Source: Methylobacterium terricola
GTDB lineage: Bacteria > Pseudomonadota > Alphaproteobacteria > Rhizobiales > Beijerinckiaceae
Assembly: GCF_006151805.1 (NCBI RefSeq)
Contig: NZ_VDDA01000007.1
Location: forward strand, 1-64,000
Length of the DNA: 64,000 nt
Direction: 5' to 3'
Below, piece by piece: positions 1 through 9,021 of the stretch. The translations under genes were made by a program, and so were the position numbers. Each line of letters begins with the position of its first letter. Positions within the stretch are counted from its first letter, which is position 1. The notes under the pieces are model-generated. The model was not told the origin of the DNA and did not search any database. It was given only the letters and a program-made list of their open reading frames with translations.

Positions 1-100
1 CCCTTGAGAGCCGTGGAAGACGACCACGTGGATAGGCTGGATGTGCAAGCGCGGTAACGCGCTGAGCTGACCAGTACTAATCGCTCGATCGGCTTGATCG
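1..100 (+). rRNA. 23S ribosomal RNA, 3' end (partial)
   Basis: The first ~100 bases read like the conserved 3' end of 23S rRNA: the segment around positions 66-100 contains the conserved tract ending in ACTAATCGCTCGATCGGC, typical of alphaproteobacterial 23S 3' ends. The gene runs off the left edge of the window. It is followed by 5S rRNA and an initiator tRNA, the normal order in Rhizobiales. The exact 3' end is uncertain by a few bases. Confidence 0.9.
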
Positions 101-177
101 CTCTCATGATCCGTGTCCGGATCAACCACACACGACGAAGACACACACACATGCTTGCCGGATGAACGTGCTTGGCC

Positions 178-296
178 GGTCTGGTGGTCTGAGCGGGGTG
201 ATCTGAACCCGATCCCATCTCGAACTCGGCCGTTAACCGCCCCAGCGCCTATGGTACTGTGTCTCAAGACACGGGAGAGTCGGTCACCGCCAGACC
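178..296 (+). rRNA. rrf: 5S ribosomal RNA
   Basis: The terminal stem pairs GGTCTGG at the start with CCAGACC at the end. The internal tract GATCCCATCTCGAACTCGGC is the hallmark conserved part of bacterial 5S rRNA. Length is about 119 nt, normal for the family. It lies about 80 bp after the 23S end and 41 bp before the tRNA, so it is the third rRNA gene of the operon. Ends were placed from the terminal helix and may be off by one or two bases. Confidence 0.95.
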
Positions 297-337
297 TGCC
301 AAGCACGTCACGTTCCCTCATCACGATCACGCCTTGG

Positions 338-414
<77 letters not shown>

Positions 415-421
415 AACCGAT

Positions 422-459
422 CGAGAAGGCCCGTCAACTGATGCTGACGGGCCTTCTCG
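422..459 (+). terminator. Hairpin terminator of the rRNA operon (probably bidirectional)
   Basis: A perfect 15-bp stem (arms 422-436 and 445-459, CGAGAAGGCCCGTCA and its complement) closes an 8-nt loop. It lies 8 bp after the tRNA and 4 bp beyond the stop of the opposing alaX gene, so it can end transcription from both sides. There is no long T tract. Confidence 0.75.
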
Positions 460-462
460 CGT

Positions 463-1173
463 TCAAGCCAGGGACACGCGCACACGTCGGTTCTGCTTGC
501 CCTTCTTCTCGATCGCCGTGACCGTCGCCACGCCAATCTCCCCCGTGCGGCCTACATGGGTGCCGCCGCAGGGCTGGAGGTCGAGTCCCTCGATCGCCAC
601 GAGGCGCACCCGTCCACTCCCCATCGGCGGCTTCACCGACATCGTCTTGACGAGCCCTGGATTGGCGGCGAGTTCCTCGTCGCTGATCCAGCACACCGAG
701 ACGGCGGCATCCTGGCCAATCATCTCGCGCAGCCGCGTCGTGACGGCGTCCTTGTCGAGACCGGAATCCGGGATGTCGAAGTCGAGCCGACCCTCGCCGT
801 CACCGATGGAGCCGCCGGTCACCGGATAGGGGAGGGCCACCGAGAGCAGATGCAGCGCGGTGTGCACCCGCATACGGGCGTAGCGAAGCGGCCAGTCGAG
901 CATCAGGCGAACCGACTCGCCGGGGGATGGGACGGGGCCTCCCGCCGCGACCCGGTGCAGGATCGTCGTCTTGTCCGGGCCGTAGACGGTGTCGAGGATC
1001 GCCACCTCGCTGCCGTCCTCCCGCACCAGCCGACCGCGGTCGCCGGGCTGGCCACCACCCTGCGCGTAGAACAAGGTCCGGTCGAGGATGAATCCGGTCT
1101 CGTCCGCAGCGACGATACGGGCCTCGGTCTCGCGCAGATATGCGTCGTCGCGGTAGAGAAGGTCTGTTGGCAT
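463..1173 (-). CDS. alaX: AlaX-type alanyl-tRNA editing protein
   Basis: Stand-alone trans-editing enzyme that hydrolyses mischarged Ser-tRNA(Ala) (and possibly Gly-tRNA(Ala)) in the cytoplasm. The 236-aa protein matches the editing half of AlaRS without the synthetase core. The zinc-site motifs are visible: HTALH (His104, His108) and CGGTH (Cys202, His206). The N-terminal FYAQGGGQPGDRG segment is the conserved glycine-rich motif of the AlaRS second additional domain. The length fits the AlaX-M class. The start ATG at 1173 is the natural one. It is transcribed towards the rRNA operon and shares its terminator. Whether it prefers Ser or Gly cannot be told from sequence alone. Confidence 0.92.
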   Translation of the reverse strand: MPTDLLYRDDAYLRETEARIVAADETGFILDRTLFYAQGGGQPGDRGRLVREDGSEVAILDTVYGPDKTTILHRVAAGGPVPSPGESVRLMLDWPLRYARMRVHTALHLLSVALPYPVTGGSIGDGEGRLDFDIPDSGLDKDAVTTRLREMIGQDAAVSVCWISDEELAANPGLVKTMSVKPPMGSGRVRLVAIEGLDLQPCGGTHVGRTGEIGVATVTAIEKKGKQNRRVRVSLA

Positions 1174-1321
1174 GCCGTCTCCCGGTTCGTGGTCGCGGAT
1201 TGCAAGAGTGGCTCGCCGCCGCGCCTCCGTCGAGTCTTCGTCGTCCGTTAACCATCTCGGTTAGCGAAGCCGTAGGGACGGCGGGCCCAATATGGGACGG
1301 CGTCCCGAGACCAAGCCCGCG

Positions 1322-1801
1322 ATGATCGCCACTCCGACCTTCCCGGATCTCTCGGCTCTCGTGGTCGACGAGAGCCTCTACATCCGCCGCATCGTACGCG
1401 ACATGCTGATGCGCGTCGGCATCAAGCGGCTGCTGGAAGCGCCGGACGGCGCCGAGGCGCTCGGCGTGCTGGCCGAGAGCAAGCCCGACCTGGTCGTGCT
1501 CGACTGGGACTTGGCGATCCTCTCGGGAGAGGAGTTCATCCGGCTCGCCCGCACGCCGGCAACCTCGCCGGCCCCGACCGTGCCGATCATCCTGATGCTC
1601 GCCCAACCGCGTCGGAACGTGATCGACCGGGCGATCAACCTCGGCGTCAACGAGATCATCGCCAAGCCGTTCTCGCCCAAGACCCTGTGGTCGCGCCTCG
1701 ACGAGGTGATCAACCGGCCGCGGCCGTTCTCGCAAGTCAAGAGCCTGCTGCGCCCCCAGCCACGCCTCGCCGCCGCCGCCGCGGTGAAGGGCATGCTCTG
1801 A
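1322..1801 (+). CDS. Single-domain response regulator (CheY-like)
   Basis: A receiver domain with no output domain, about 159 aa from the ATG at 1322; an upstream ATG at 1292 would add 10 residues. The acidic pocket (Asp16, Glu17), the phosphoacceptor region LVVLDWDLA (Asp61) and the conserved lysine in AKPF (Lys115) are present, so phosphorylation looks possible. The usual Thr/Ser switch residue appears to be Leu in the tract LMLAQ, which is atypical. The C-terminal ~30 residues (Ala/Pro/Arg-rich) lie outside the fold. No histidine kinase is adjacent, so its partner is unknown; phosphorelay or chemotaxis-like roles are open. Confidence 0.85.
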   Translation: MIATPTFPDLSALVVDESLYIRRIVRDMLMRVGIKRLLEAPDGAEALGVLAESKPDLVVLDWDLAILSGEEFIRLARTPATSPAPTVPIILMLAQPRRNVIDRAINLGVNEIIAKPFSPKTLWSRLDEVINRPRPFSQVKSLLRPQPRLAAAAAVKGML

Positions 1802-1942
1802 GGGGGCTCCCGGTTTAATCCGCGAGTCTAAAGTCTTATCGCTGACGCCGTAATGCGCCTTTCAGCAGGCGCGACCTTTGTCCAGTATCCCTCGCCAAAC
1901 CGCTCCGGCATCGCGACCGGCCGGGTGGACAGGGAGTGAATC

Positions 1943-2935
1943 ATGCTCAAGCGCCTCGCCGTCGCAGCCACGTTCCTGGCGGCCCTCGCCGGTCCGGCCG
2001 CGGCCCAGGACGTCGTCCGTCTCGGCAACCTGAAATTCGCCCATTACGGCGCGATCTCCTACATGAAGGAGATCGCCGGCAAGTATAATCTGAAGATCGA
2101 CGAGAAGCAGTTCGCGAAGGGCGCCGACATCTACCCGGCGATGGCGGTCGACCAGATCGACATCGCGGCCTCGGGCGCCGACGGCGCGGTGGCGGCGCGC
2201 GGCAACGGCGTCAAGCTGCTGGTGGTGGCCGGCTTCGCCAATGGCGGCGTGCGCATCCTCGGCCGGCCCGATCTCGGCGCCAAGACCCTCGCTGACGTGA
2301 AGGGCAAGAAGGTCGCGGTGGTGCGCGGCGGCACCCAGGACCTGATGCTGCTGGCTGAATTGGAGAAGAACGGCCTGACCTGGTCGGAGCGTCCGGGCAA
2401 GGACGTGCAGCTCGTCTACTTCAACAACTATGCCGACCTGAACCAGGCGCTGGCCCAGAAGTACGTCGACGTGATCTGCCAGAGCGAGCCGCAATCGACC
2501 CAAGCCATCTCGAACGGCTGGGGCTACGAGATCGTCAAGCCCTACGATACCCCGGTCGGCGTGCCCTACCGGCCGCTGGTCATGACCGAGAAGATGTACA
2601 CCGAGAAGCCCGAGGTCGCCGCCCGGGTCCTGAAGCTGTTCGTCGAGGCGACCAAGACCTTCATCGAGAAGCCGGACCTGGCCGAGAAGTACGTCCGCGA
2701 GCAGGTATTCAAAGGCCAGCTCAGCAGCAAGGATTTTCGCGATTCGATGGAGAATGCCGACTACACCTACGACATGCCGGCCGGCCACATGCAGGTCACG
2801 GCGGACCTGATGCACAAGTACGGTCTCGGCAAGATGGTCAACCCGCCGAAGGGCGACGCCGAGTGGGTCAAGCTCGACCTGCTCGAGAAGGCGAAGGCCG
2901 AACTCGGCGCCAAGAGCACGACGAAGACGAATTGA
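1943..2935 (+). CDS. NitT/TauT-type ABC transporter substrate-binding protein
   Basis: Periplasmic binding protein of 330 aa with a clean signal peptide (residues 1-22, ending AAAQ). The body has the NMT1/THI5-like layout seen in nitrate, taurine, sulfonate and thiamine-precursor importers. It starts a three-gene operon with the permease (19-bp gap) and ATPase downstream, and is preceded by a reasonable Shine-Dalgarno (GGACAGGGAG). The substrate cannot be assigned: sulfonates, nitrate, pyrimidine precursors and aromatic acids are all imported by this family. Confidence 0.88.
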   Translation: MLKRLAVAATFLAALAGPAAAQDVVRLGNLKFAHYGAISYMKEIAGKYNLKIDEKQFAKGADIYPAMAVDQIDIAASGADGAVAARGNGVKLLVVAGFANGGVRILGRPDLGAKTLADVKGKKVAVVRGGTQDLMLLAELEKNGLTWSERPGKDVQLVYFNNYADLNQALAQKYVDVICQSEPQSTQAISNGWGYEIVKPYDTPVGVPYRPLVMTEKMYTEKPEVAARVLKLFVEATKTFIEKPDLAEKYVREQVFKGQLSSKDFRDSMENADYTYDMPAGHMQVTADLMHKYGLGKMVNPPKGDAEWVKLDLLEKAKAELGAKSTTKTN

Positions 2936-2954
2936 GCCGGTCCGGAGATCCGAC

Positions 2955-3767
2955 GTGAACCGCCTCTCCGCCTTTCGCGGCGCGCTCTTGCCGGTCGGTC
3001 TGCTGATCGTCTGGGAGATCGCGAGCCGCGCCGGCCTGTTCTCAGCCGTGGTGCTGCCGCCGCCGAGCGCGGTGGCGGCGCGCTGGGTTTCGAGCCTCGT
3101 TCCCGCCTTGCCCTACGATCCGGCGACCCAGAGCTACACGGCCTGGCTGTTCTCGGGCGAGCTGCCGCACGACGCGGTGGCGAGCCTGAGCCGGGTGATC
3201 GCCGGCTTCGCGATCGGCGTCGGACTGGCGCTGCCGGTCGGCCTGCTGATGGGCACGAGCGACAAGCTCTACAGCCTCGTCAATCCGCTGCTGCAGATCC
3301 TGCGGCCGATCCCGCCGATCGCCTATATCCCGCTCGCGATCGTGTGGTTCGGTCTCGGCAACCCGCCGGCCCTGTTCCTGATCGCGCTCGGCACGTTCTT
3401 CCCGGTCCTCGTCAACACGGTGGCGGGGGTGCGGCAAGTCGATTCGATCTATGTCCGCGCCGCGCGCAATCTCGGTGCGAATTCCTGGACGATGTTCCGG
3501 CGGGTGATCCTGCCGGCGGCGAGCCCGTTCGTGCTCGCCGGCATGCGCATCGGCATCGGCACCGCCTTCATCGTGGTGATCGTCGCCGAGATGATCGCGG
3601 TTTCCGACGGGCTCGGCTACCGCATCCTCGAGGCGCGTGAGTATATGTGGTCGGACAAGATCATCGGCGGGATGCTGACGATCGGCATCCTCGGCCTCGT
3701 CATCGACGGTGCGATGTCGCGCCTGAACGACCACCTGCTGCGCTGGCACCGCGGCCTGGAGCGCTGA
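2955..3767 (+). CDS. ABC transporter permease (NitT/TauT family)
   Basis: Inner-membrane permease of 270 aa with about six hydrophobic segments and the EAA loop (AARNLGANSWTMFRRVILP, about residues 172-190) that docks with the ATPase. Strongly like SsuC/TauC. The start is probably the GTG at 2955, following the binding protein by 19 bp. It forms the channel for the substrate delivered by the upstream binding protein. Confidence 0.9.
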   Translation: MNRLSAFRGALLPVGLLIVWEIASRAGLFSAVVLPPPSAVAARWVSSLVPALPYDPATQSYTAWLFSGELPHDAVASLSRVIAGFAIGVGLALPVGLLMGTSDKLYSLVNPLLQILRPIPPIAYIPLAIVWFGLGNPPALFLIALGTFFPVLVNTVAGVRQVDSIYVRAARNLGANSWTMFRRVILPAASPFVLAGMRIGIGTAFIVVIVAEMIAVSDGLGYRILEAREYMWSDKIIGGMLTIGILGLVIDGAMSRLNDHLLRWHRGLER

Positions 3768-3768
3768 C

Positions 3769-4611
3769 ATGACGGCAACTGCAACGCTCCGCCGCCCCGA
3801 CCCCGCCGCCGCGCCGGGCGCCGCCGAGATCGAGATCGACGGCGCCTCGAAGGTGTTCGGCACCGGATCGGGCGCTGTGGTGGCGCTGGAAAGCGTCACC
3901 GCGACGATTCCGAGCGGGCAGTTCGTCTGCCTGCTCGGGCCGTCGGGCTGCGGCAAGTCCACCCTGCTCAACGCGATCGCGGGATTCTCACCGCTCACCT
4001 CCGGGACGATCCGGATGGCCGGGCGCCCGGTCGTCGATCCCGGGCCCGACCGTGGCATGGTCTTCCAGGAATATGCGCTGTTTCCCTGGATGACGGTCGA
4101 GCAGAACATCCGCTTCGGCCTCGACATCAAGGGCGTGGCGCGGGCGGAGGCTGACGCCATCGTCGCCCGCATCGCCGGGACGCTCGGCCTGTCGGACTTC
4201 CTCGCCCGCTTCCCGAAGGAATTGTCCGGCGGAATGCGTCAGCGGGTTGCGATCGCGCGCATCCTCGCCCTCGACCCGCCGGTGATGCTGATGGACGAGC
4301 CGTTCGGCGCCCTCGACGCGCTGACCCGGCGCACCTTGCAGGACGAGCTGCTGCGGATCTGGGCCGAGTACCGCAAGACCATCGTGTTCGTGACCCACTC
4401 GATCGAGGAGGCGATCTACCTCGCCGACCGGATCGTCGTGCTCACCTACCGCCCGGGTCGGATGAAGCGCGACCTGATCGTGCCCCTCGCCCGCCCGCGT
4501 GACACCGCCTCGGCCGAGTTCAATGCCCTCAAGCGCGAACTCGCCGGGTTGGTGATGGAGGAGCAGCAGCGCTTCACCCAGGCCGAGTTGACCGGCTCGG
4601 CGGTCGATTGA
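3769..4611 (+). CDS. ABC transporter ATP-binding protein (NitT/TauT family)
   Basis: Energises the importer encoded by the two preceding genes. Walker A GPSGCGKST is at residues 57-65, the ABC signature LSGGM at 152-156, and Walker B VMLMDEP at 172-178, followed by the D-loop ALD and a switch histidine in FVTHS. At 280 aa it is of normal SsuB/TauB size. It starts one base after the permease stop, indicating translational coupling. No C-terminal regulatory domain is seen. Confidence 0.93.
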   Translation: MTATATLRRPDPAAAPGAAEIEIDGASKVFGTGSGAVVALESVTATIPSGQFVCLLGPSGCGKSTLLNAIAGFSPLTSGTIRMAGRPVVDPGPDRGMVFQEYALFPWMTVEQNIRFGLDIKGVARAEADAIVARIAGTLGLSDFLARFPKELSGGMRQRVAIARILALDPPVMLMDEPFGALDALTRRTLQDELLRIWAEYRKTIVFVTHSIEEAIYLADRIVVLTYRPGRMKRDLIVPLARPRDTASAEFNALKRELAGLVMEEQQRFTQAELTGSAVD

Positions 4612-4735
4612 GCGGGCGCTCCGCCAACGGCCGATTGCCCACAACTCGTTTGGTCGCCAGAGAAACTTCGTGGTGAGAGGACGGCCGGCGCGGCACGATC
4701 GCTGCTTTGCGTTCCGGCCGGAGCCACGTAAGCTT

Positions 4736-4751
4736 CCCATCATGTGATGGG
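4736..4751 (+). terminator. Small hairpin between the ABC operon and ppx
   Basis: Perfect 7-bp palindrome CCCATCA-TG-TGATGGG, 125 bp after the ATPase stop. The following bases (CTTGTCG) are not T-rich, so it may be a weak terminator or an operator for the downstream gene. Confidence 0.3.
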
Positions 4752-4798
4752 CTTGTCGCCCCGCAAGGGTGCGACCATGAAGGATATCGGCATCGCCG

Positions 4799-5908
4799 AT
4801 GAGGGATGAGACGGCCGTCTCCGCGCCGGCGCGAGCCGCGGAGTATGCCGAGACAGCGCGCGCGACCGCGCCTCCGCCCCGTGGGGCGGAGGATGATGTT
4901 TCACGCCGGAGCGAGCGGCGCGCCTACGCGGCGCTCGATCTCGGCACCAACAATTGCCGGCTCCTGATCGCCGAGCCGGCGCCCTACGGGTTCCGGGTGA
5001 TCGATGCCTTCTCGCGTATCGTGCGCCTCGGCGAAGGCTTGGGCAGCAACGACCGGCTGAGCGAGGACGCCATCGACCGCACGGTCGATGCGCTGGCGGT
5101 GTGCCTGGGCAAGATGCGCGCCCGGGGGGTGGTGCGGGCGAAATCGATCGCCACCGCCGCGTGCCGGCTCGCGGTGAACGGGCCGGCCTTCGTCGATCGC
5201 GTCCACCGCGAGGTCGGGCTCGATCTCGAGGTGGTGGACCGGCGCACCGAGGCCTACCTGGCCGTGACCGGCTGCGCCGCGCTCGCCGACCGGCACGCTG
5301 AATCGGTCGTGATCTTCGATATCGGCGGCGGCTCGACCGAAATCGTCTGGCTCGACGGGTCGGCGGCGCTCGCCCGCAGCGCCGACCCGACCTTGCGCAT
5401 CCGCGCCTGGGACTCGCTCCCGGTGGGGGTCGTCACCCTGGCCGAGCGCTATGGCGGGGCTGACGTCACCCGCCCGGTCTTCGAGGGCATGGTCGAGGAG
5501 GTCGCCGACCGCCTGACCAAGTTCGCGCTCATCGCCGGCGCCGCCGCCCACGCGCCGAACTTCCACCTGCTCGGCACCTCCGGCACGGTGACGACGCTCG
5601 CCGCCACCCATCTGCGCCTGCCGCGCTACGACCGGCGGCGGATCGACGGGTTGTGGATGCGCGACCGCGAGGTCACCGACGCCATCGACGGCCTGCTCGC
5701 GACCCGCCTGTCGGACCGGGCGCAGAACCCGTGCATCGGCCGCGACCGGGCCGACCTGGTGCTGGCCGGCTGCGCCATCCTGGAGGCGATCCGCCGTGCC
5801 TTCCCGTCCGAGCGCCTGCGCATCGCCGATCGCGGCCTGCGCGAGGGCCTCCTGATGAACATGATGCGTGAGGATGGGGTCTGGCGCCGGGGCGTGCGGC
5901 CGGGCTGA
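4799..5908 (+). CDS. Ppx/GppA family phosphatase
   Basis: Exopolyphosphatase/guanosine pentaphosphate phosphatase of the ASKHA fold, acting on polyphosphate or pppGpp in the cytoplasm. The P-loop-like motif [12 protein letters not shown] (residues 45-56) and the second phosphate motif [10 protein letters not shown] (172-181) are intact, as is the catalytic glutamate in RRTEAYLA (Glu151). The ~40-residue N-terminal extension is low complexity, and an internal start nearer residue 36-40 is possible. At 369 aa it is the short, two-domain form common in Rhizobiales, without the C-terminal HD domain. It precedes rlmE, a conserved pair in alphaproteobacteria. Confidence 0.9.
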   Translation: MRDETAVSAPARAAEYAETARATAPPPRGAEDDVSRRSERRAYAALDLGTNNCRLLIAEPAPYGFRVIDAFSRIVRLGEGLGSNDRLSEDAIDRTVDALAVCLGKMRARGVVRAKSIATAACRLAVNGPAFVDRVHREVGLDLEVVDRRTEAYLAVTGCAALADRHAESVVIFDIGGGSTEIVWLDGSAALARSADPTLRIRAWDSLPVGVVTLAERYGGADVTRPVFEGMVEEVADRLTKFALIAGAAAHAPNFHLLGTSGTVTTLAATHLRLPRYDRRRIDGLWMRDREVTDAIDGLLATRLSDRAQNPCIGRDRADLVLAGCAILEAIRRAFPSERLRIADRGLREGLLMNMMREDGVWRRGVRPG

Positions 5909-6036
5909 CAGCCGCGCTCCGGGCTCGCGCGCGGTCAGTCTGCGAGAAGCGGGCTTGCTGCAAGAAGCGGGCTTGCGCCCGCGCGCCCGGGGCGTCATCT
6001 GGCTGGAAAGGGTTCGGTCATCGAAGGTCAAGGCAT

Positions 6037-6810
6037 ATGAGCGATCGTCGCGGCGGCGGCGTCCGGGGAGACCTGAAGCAGCGGGTGAAGACCGGGCGCG
6101 GGCGCACGGTCTCCTCCAAGCTCTGGCTCGAGCGCCAGCTCAACGACCCCTACGTGGCCCGTGCCAAGCGTGAGGGCTACCGGTCGCGCGCGGCCTTCAA
6201 GCTGATGGAGATCGACGACCGCTTCCGGCTGCTGCGGCCGGGTCAGCGAGTGGTCGATCTCGGCGCCGCCCCGGGCGGCTGGTCGCAGGTGGCCGCCGCC
6301 AGAGTCGGCAGCCATCCGGGCGCGCCGGCGCCGCGCGGCCGGGTCGTCGGCATCGACCTCCTGGAGATCGAGCCGATGCCCGGGGTCGATTTCGTCACCC
6401 TCGACTTCCTCGATCCGACCGCGCCGGGGCTGCTCACCGAGATGCTGGGCGGTCCGGCCGATGTCGTGATGTCGGACATGGCCGCCAATGCCACCGGCCA
6501 TAAGAAGACCGACCACCTGCGGATCATGGGGCTCGCCGAGACGGCGTTGGCCTTCGCCCGCGAGATCCTGGCACCGGGCGGCACCTACCTCGCCAAGGTG
6601 CTGCAAGGTGGCACCGAGGCCGGCCTGCTCACCGACCTGAAACGCGATTTCTCCGCCGTGCGCCACGTCAAGCCGGCGGCGAGCCGGGCGGATTCGAGCG
6701 AGCTCTACGTCCTGGCGACGGGCTATCGCGGCGCCGAGGCGACGGATGGGCCGTATCGCGAGACCGACGACGACGAGGCGGAGGACGAGGCGCCGGGCTG
6801 GCGGCCGTGA
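6037..6810 (+). CDS. rlmE: 23S rRNA (uridine-2'-O)-methyltransferase RlmE (FtsJ/RrmJ)
   Basis: Methylates the 2'-OH of the conserved A-loop uridine of 23S rRNA on the 50S subunit, using SAM. The SAM-binding motif [12 protein letters not shown] (residues 73-84) and the K-D-K-E catalytic tetrad (Lys55, Asp147 in [11 protein letters not shown], Lys187 in AKVLQGG, Glu222) are all visible. At 257 aa it is longer than E. coli RlmE because of a basic N-terminus and an acidic C-terminal tail (DDDEAEDEA), as in other alphaproteobacteria. It is 128 bp downstream of ppx/gppA and overlaps the next gene by 4 bp. Confidence 0.95.
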   Translation: MSDRRGGGVRGDLKQRVKTGRGRTVSSKLWLERQLNDPYVARAKREGYRSRAAFKLMEIDDRFRLLRPGQRVVDLGAAPGGWSQVAAARVGSHPGAPAPRGRVVGIDLLEIEPMPGVDFVTLDFLDPTAPGLLTEMLGGPADVVMSDMAANATGHKKTDHLRIMGLAETALAFAREILAPGGTYLAKVLQGGTEAGLLTDLKRDFSAVRHVKPAASRADSSELYVLATGYRGAEATDGPYRETDDDEAEDEAPGWRP

Positions 6811-7088
6811 CCCCGGCGGCGGCGATCGCGCGAGCGCGGGCACTGCTCGTCGCGGAGGGTTTTTCGGAGATCGGGCAGGGGACGCGAGGCGAGAGCTTCT
6901 ATTTCGGCCTGCCCGGGGCGGTGGGTCAGTTGCGGGTCGCCAATCATGCCCGGACGCCGAAGCAGCGGCTCAAGCACCCGGAGGTGGTGGCGAGCCTCGT
7001 CGTCTCGGGCCCATTGTCAGAGGCGGTGCTGCAGGAGCGCTTGACCGCGACCCTGCGGGATTTTCGGACACGGCAGGGAGAAGCCTAG
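6807..7088 (+). CDS. Hypothetical protein, 93 aa, coupled to rlmE
   Basis: A GTG start overlaps the rlmE stop by four bases (GTGA), typical of translational coupling. The protein is soluble, with no signal peptide or membrane segment. It has a short beta-rich middle ([18 protein letters not shown]) followed by a basic stretch and a helical C-terminus. I do not recognise a family. Codon use matches the neighbours, which together with the overlap supports a real gene. A role linked to RNA or ribosomes is only suggested by position. Confidence 0.6.
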   Translation: MTPAAAIARARALLVAEGFSEIGQGTRGESFYFGLPGAVGQLRVANHARTPKQRLKHPEVVASLVVSGPLSEAVLQERLTATLRDFRTRQGEA

Positions 7089-7160
7089 GGTCAAAACCCA
7101 ATCAGCCTGACCGCATGAAGCGCTGCCGAGGGTGGGAAGCGGACACCCGCCCGACGGGGA

Positions 7161-7634
7161 TCAGGGATCCTTGGCGATCGCTGGCGGCTGCATGAACTCG
7201 ATCGTCGCGCCGTCAGGGCCAACGGCGTAGATCACCCGCGTTCCAGCCCGCGCACCGTCCGCGATCGGTTGCGGCGTGCCTTGCGCCTTCCAGCCGTAGG
7301 CGGCGATCCGCACCAGGAGCGCGTCGATGTCATCGACCACAAGGGCCAGATGCGCGAAGCCTGGGTCGAACGGCTTGGCCGGCACGCGGGGTCGGTCCGG
7401 ACCCTGATACTCCAGGAGCTCGATCGTCTGATCCGCCAGCGAAACGATCGCCAGGCGCACCGTCGCTCCATGCGCTCCGGTCACCTGACCGAGGAACTCG
7501 CCCCCCATCTCGCCCGTCCGCACGAGGCGTGCGCCGAGCCCATCGATCCAGAACCGAAGTGCCTCGTCGAGGGAGCCGACCGCGAAGCCGACATGATCGG
7601 CGCGCTGCACATGGATGCTCGTGTGTTCCGTCAT
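7161..7634 (-). CDS. VOC family protein (glyoxalase/methylmalonyl-CoA epimerase-like)
   Basis: Vicinal oxygen chelate metalloprotein of 157 aa from the ATG at 7634; the open frame continues 20 codons further but that part is not family-like. Two beta-alpha-beta-beta-beta modules are visible: one starting at RADHVGFAV with the first His ligand and one at FAHLALVVDD with the second, ending with the IEFM glutamate. This arrangement is close to methylmalonyl-CoA epimerase and bleomycin-type VOC proteins. It is convergent with the rlmE pair. The substrate is unknown; epimerase, glyoxalase or dioxygenase-like activity are all possible. Confidence 0.8.
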   Translation of the reverse strand: MTEHTSIHVQRADHVGFAVGSLDEALRFWIDGLGARLVRTGEMGGEFLGQVTGAHGATVRLAIVSLADQTIELLEYQGPDRPRVPAKPFDPGFAHLALVVDDIDALLVRIAAYGWKAQGTPQPIADGARAGTRVIYAVGPDGATIEFMQPPAIAKDP

Positions 7635-8150
7635 GCAGGACGTTCTACCGGCAAAGGGGCCGCTCGTCTGCAATGGGTTGAAGCTGACGCTCACACGGTC
7701 AAGCTGATCGGGTTTTGATCCTCGAGCATCATCCGATCGCGTCGCAACCGGATAAGTGCTCCAGGTCTTTGATCTTGCCGCATTGCCTGCGGTGAACCGT
7801 TATCCGCTTCCTCGGAAAACGCTCGAGCGACGGCCGTCAGGCCACCCTGAAGGCTGTGAGGAAAATGCGCATTTCCTCTCTCATGGAGGAGACGACCTGC
7901 CCTTCGATCCTGATCGGCTTAGCCCGGTGCGTGGCTGCTTTCAGCCTCTCGCGCTCAATCCGTATCACCAGCCTGCGCGGCGTTTGGGCGAGGCTGAAAT
8001 CCGCATTGCGACGCAACCGATCGGATGTCGTATCAATTCGGATGGACGGGCAACAGCTGTTGTCCAGCATCCAAGATGCCAGTCTGCGCGCCGCCACAGC
8101 CTGATCTGAGGAAGGGGACCTCCGGTCCTAAGGACCACGGAGCCCGGACC
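7635..8150. other. 516-bp stretch without a supported gene
   Basis: Local GC is lower than in neighbouring genes. Two overlapping short frames exist, one per strand (about 82-86 codons, at 7837-8104), but neither has a clear Shine-Dalgarno or a recognisable fold, and they exclude each other. A near-perfect hairpin lies at 7858-7878 (GAGGAAA arms). The stretch may hold a decayed gene or the promoter region of the VOC gene. Confidence 0.4.
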
Positions 8151-8558
8151 TCACGCTGACCTCCGCCCGAGACCCGACACCTTCGCGAGCTGCGAACGCT
8201 GGGCCGCGTATGTGGAAGCAACCATCGGGTAATCGTGCGGCAGGCCCCACTTCTGGCGATACGCCTCGGGCGTGATCCCGCGCCCGGCGAGATGGCGTTT
8301 CAGCGTCTTGTAGGGACGTCCGTCCTCCAGGCTGATGATGTAGTCCGGCGTCACCGTCTTCTTGATCGGCACCGGCGGGGTGGGCCGCTCCTCCTTCGCG
8401 GGTTCCGCCGGCCCACCGAGCTTGGTCAAAGCGGCATACGTTGCGACGATCACCGTGGGGAGATCCCCAGCCGGCACGCTGTTGCGTGTCACGTAGGCCG
8501 ACACGATGGCGGCGGCGAGGCTAACGAAGTCGGCGCTTGGAGTGTCGGCCTTCAGCAT
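8151..8558 (-). CDS. mucR: MucR/Ros family transcriptional regulator, zinc ligands lost
   Basis: DNA-binding protein of 135 aa. The C-terminal half (residues 70-130) matches Ros/MucR: SLEDGRPYKTLKRHL, then TPEAYRQKWGLPHDYPMVA and the AAQRSQLAKVSGLGR tail. In MucR the zinc-finger cysteine starts the CLEDG motif; here it is Ser76, and the second histidine after KRHL is also absent, leaving His89 of the usual ligands. The N-terminal ~45 residues are the conserved helical oligomerisation region. MucR proteins act as H-NS-like silencers of exopolysaccharide, motility and cell-cycle genes in alphaproteobacteria. The gene is monocistronic with an AT-rich upstream region. Confidence 0.9.
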   Translation of the reverse strand: MLKADTPSADFVSLAAAIVSAYVTRNSVPAGDLPTVIVATYAALTKLGGPAEPAKEERPTPPVPIKKTVTPDYIISLEDGRPYKTLKRHLAGRGITPEAYRQKWGLPHDYPMVASTYAAQRSQLAKVSGLGRRSA

Positions 8559-9021
8559 GCTTTATTAATACTCTGATCACCATGCCGAAGACGATTTCGA
8601 CATTTGCAAGAATTTTATATAGCGCACCCAATCACACGCATTAGGCCAACGTGGCACGATTTATCGGCCTTACAAGCACACCGGACATGATGCGGCCCAT
8701 CACGCGCGAGACTAAGCGGGTGGAAATCCGGTTGTCTGGGAAGAACCGCGCCTGGAGGCGGGGCACACCTCCAGGGCGCATCGTCTGAGGCACGTCACGA
8801 TCGCGCTGCATTCGCGACGCTCTCTAAGCCTTTGTATGATCGGATGTTCGCGACGAACCGGCACCCACGTCGTCGGACGATGCTCTGGCAGGCCGACGCT
8901 CGATGCGGGATCCTGATTCGCGGCCACGGTCACGGGCGGATCTTCGCCTCGCCACGCCGCTCCGCACGGGAGAAGGGGGCCGCGACATCCGGGATGACCG
9001 GATCGACGACCGACAGCCCGC
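8559..9021. other. 463-bp intergenic region between mucR and recQ, AT-rich near mucR
   Basis: No gene is supported. The 80 bases next to mucR are strikingly AT-rich for this genome (TTTATTAATACT at about 8560 and ATTTTATATAG at about 8612), which suits a promoter and possible autoregulation, since MucR/Ros proteins bind T-rich sites. The remainder, up to the recQ stop, has only short shadow frames. Confidence 0.45.

Noticed and set aside
463..1173. alaX as a fragment of a broken alanyl-tRNA synthetase gene
   Set aside because: The 236-aa protein has an intact start, complete zinc ligands and the normal length of stand-alone AlaX proteins.
7837..8104. Two overlapping 82-86-codon frames on opposite strands
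   Set aside because: Neither has a convincing RBS or recognisable domain, and they exclude each other.
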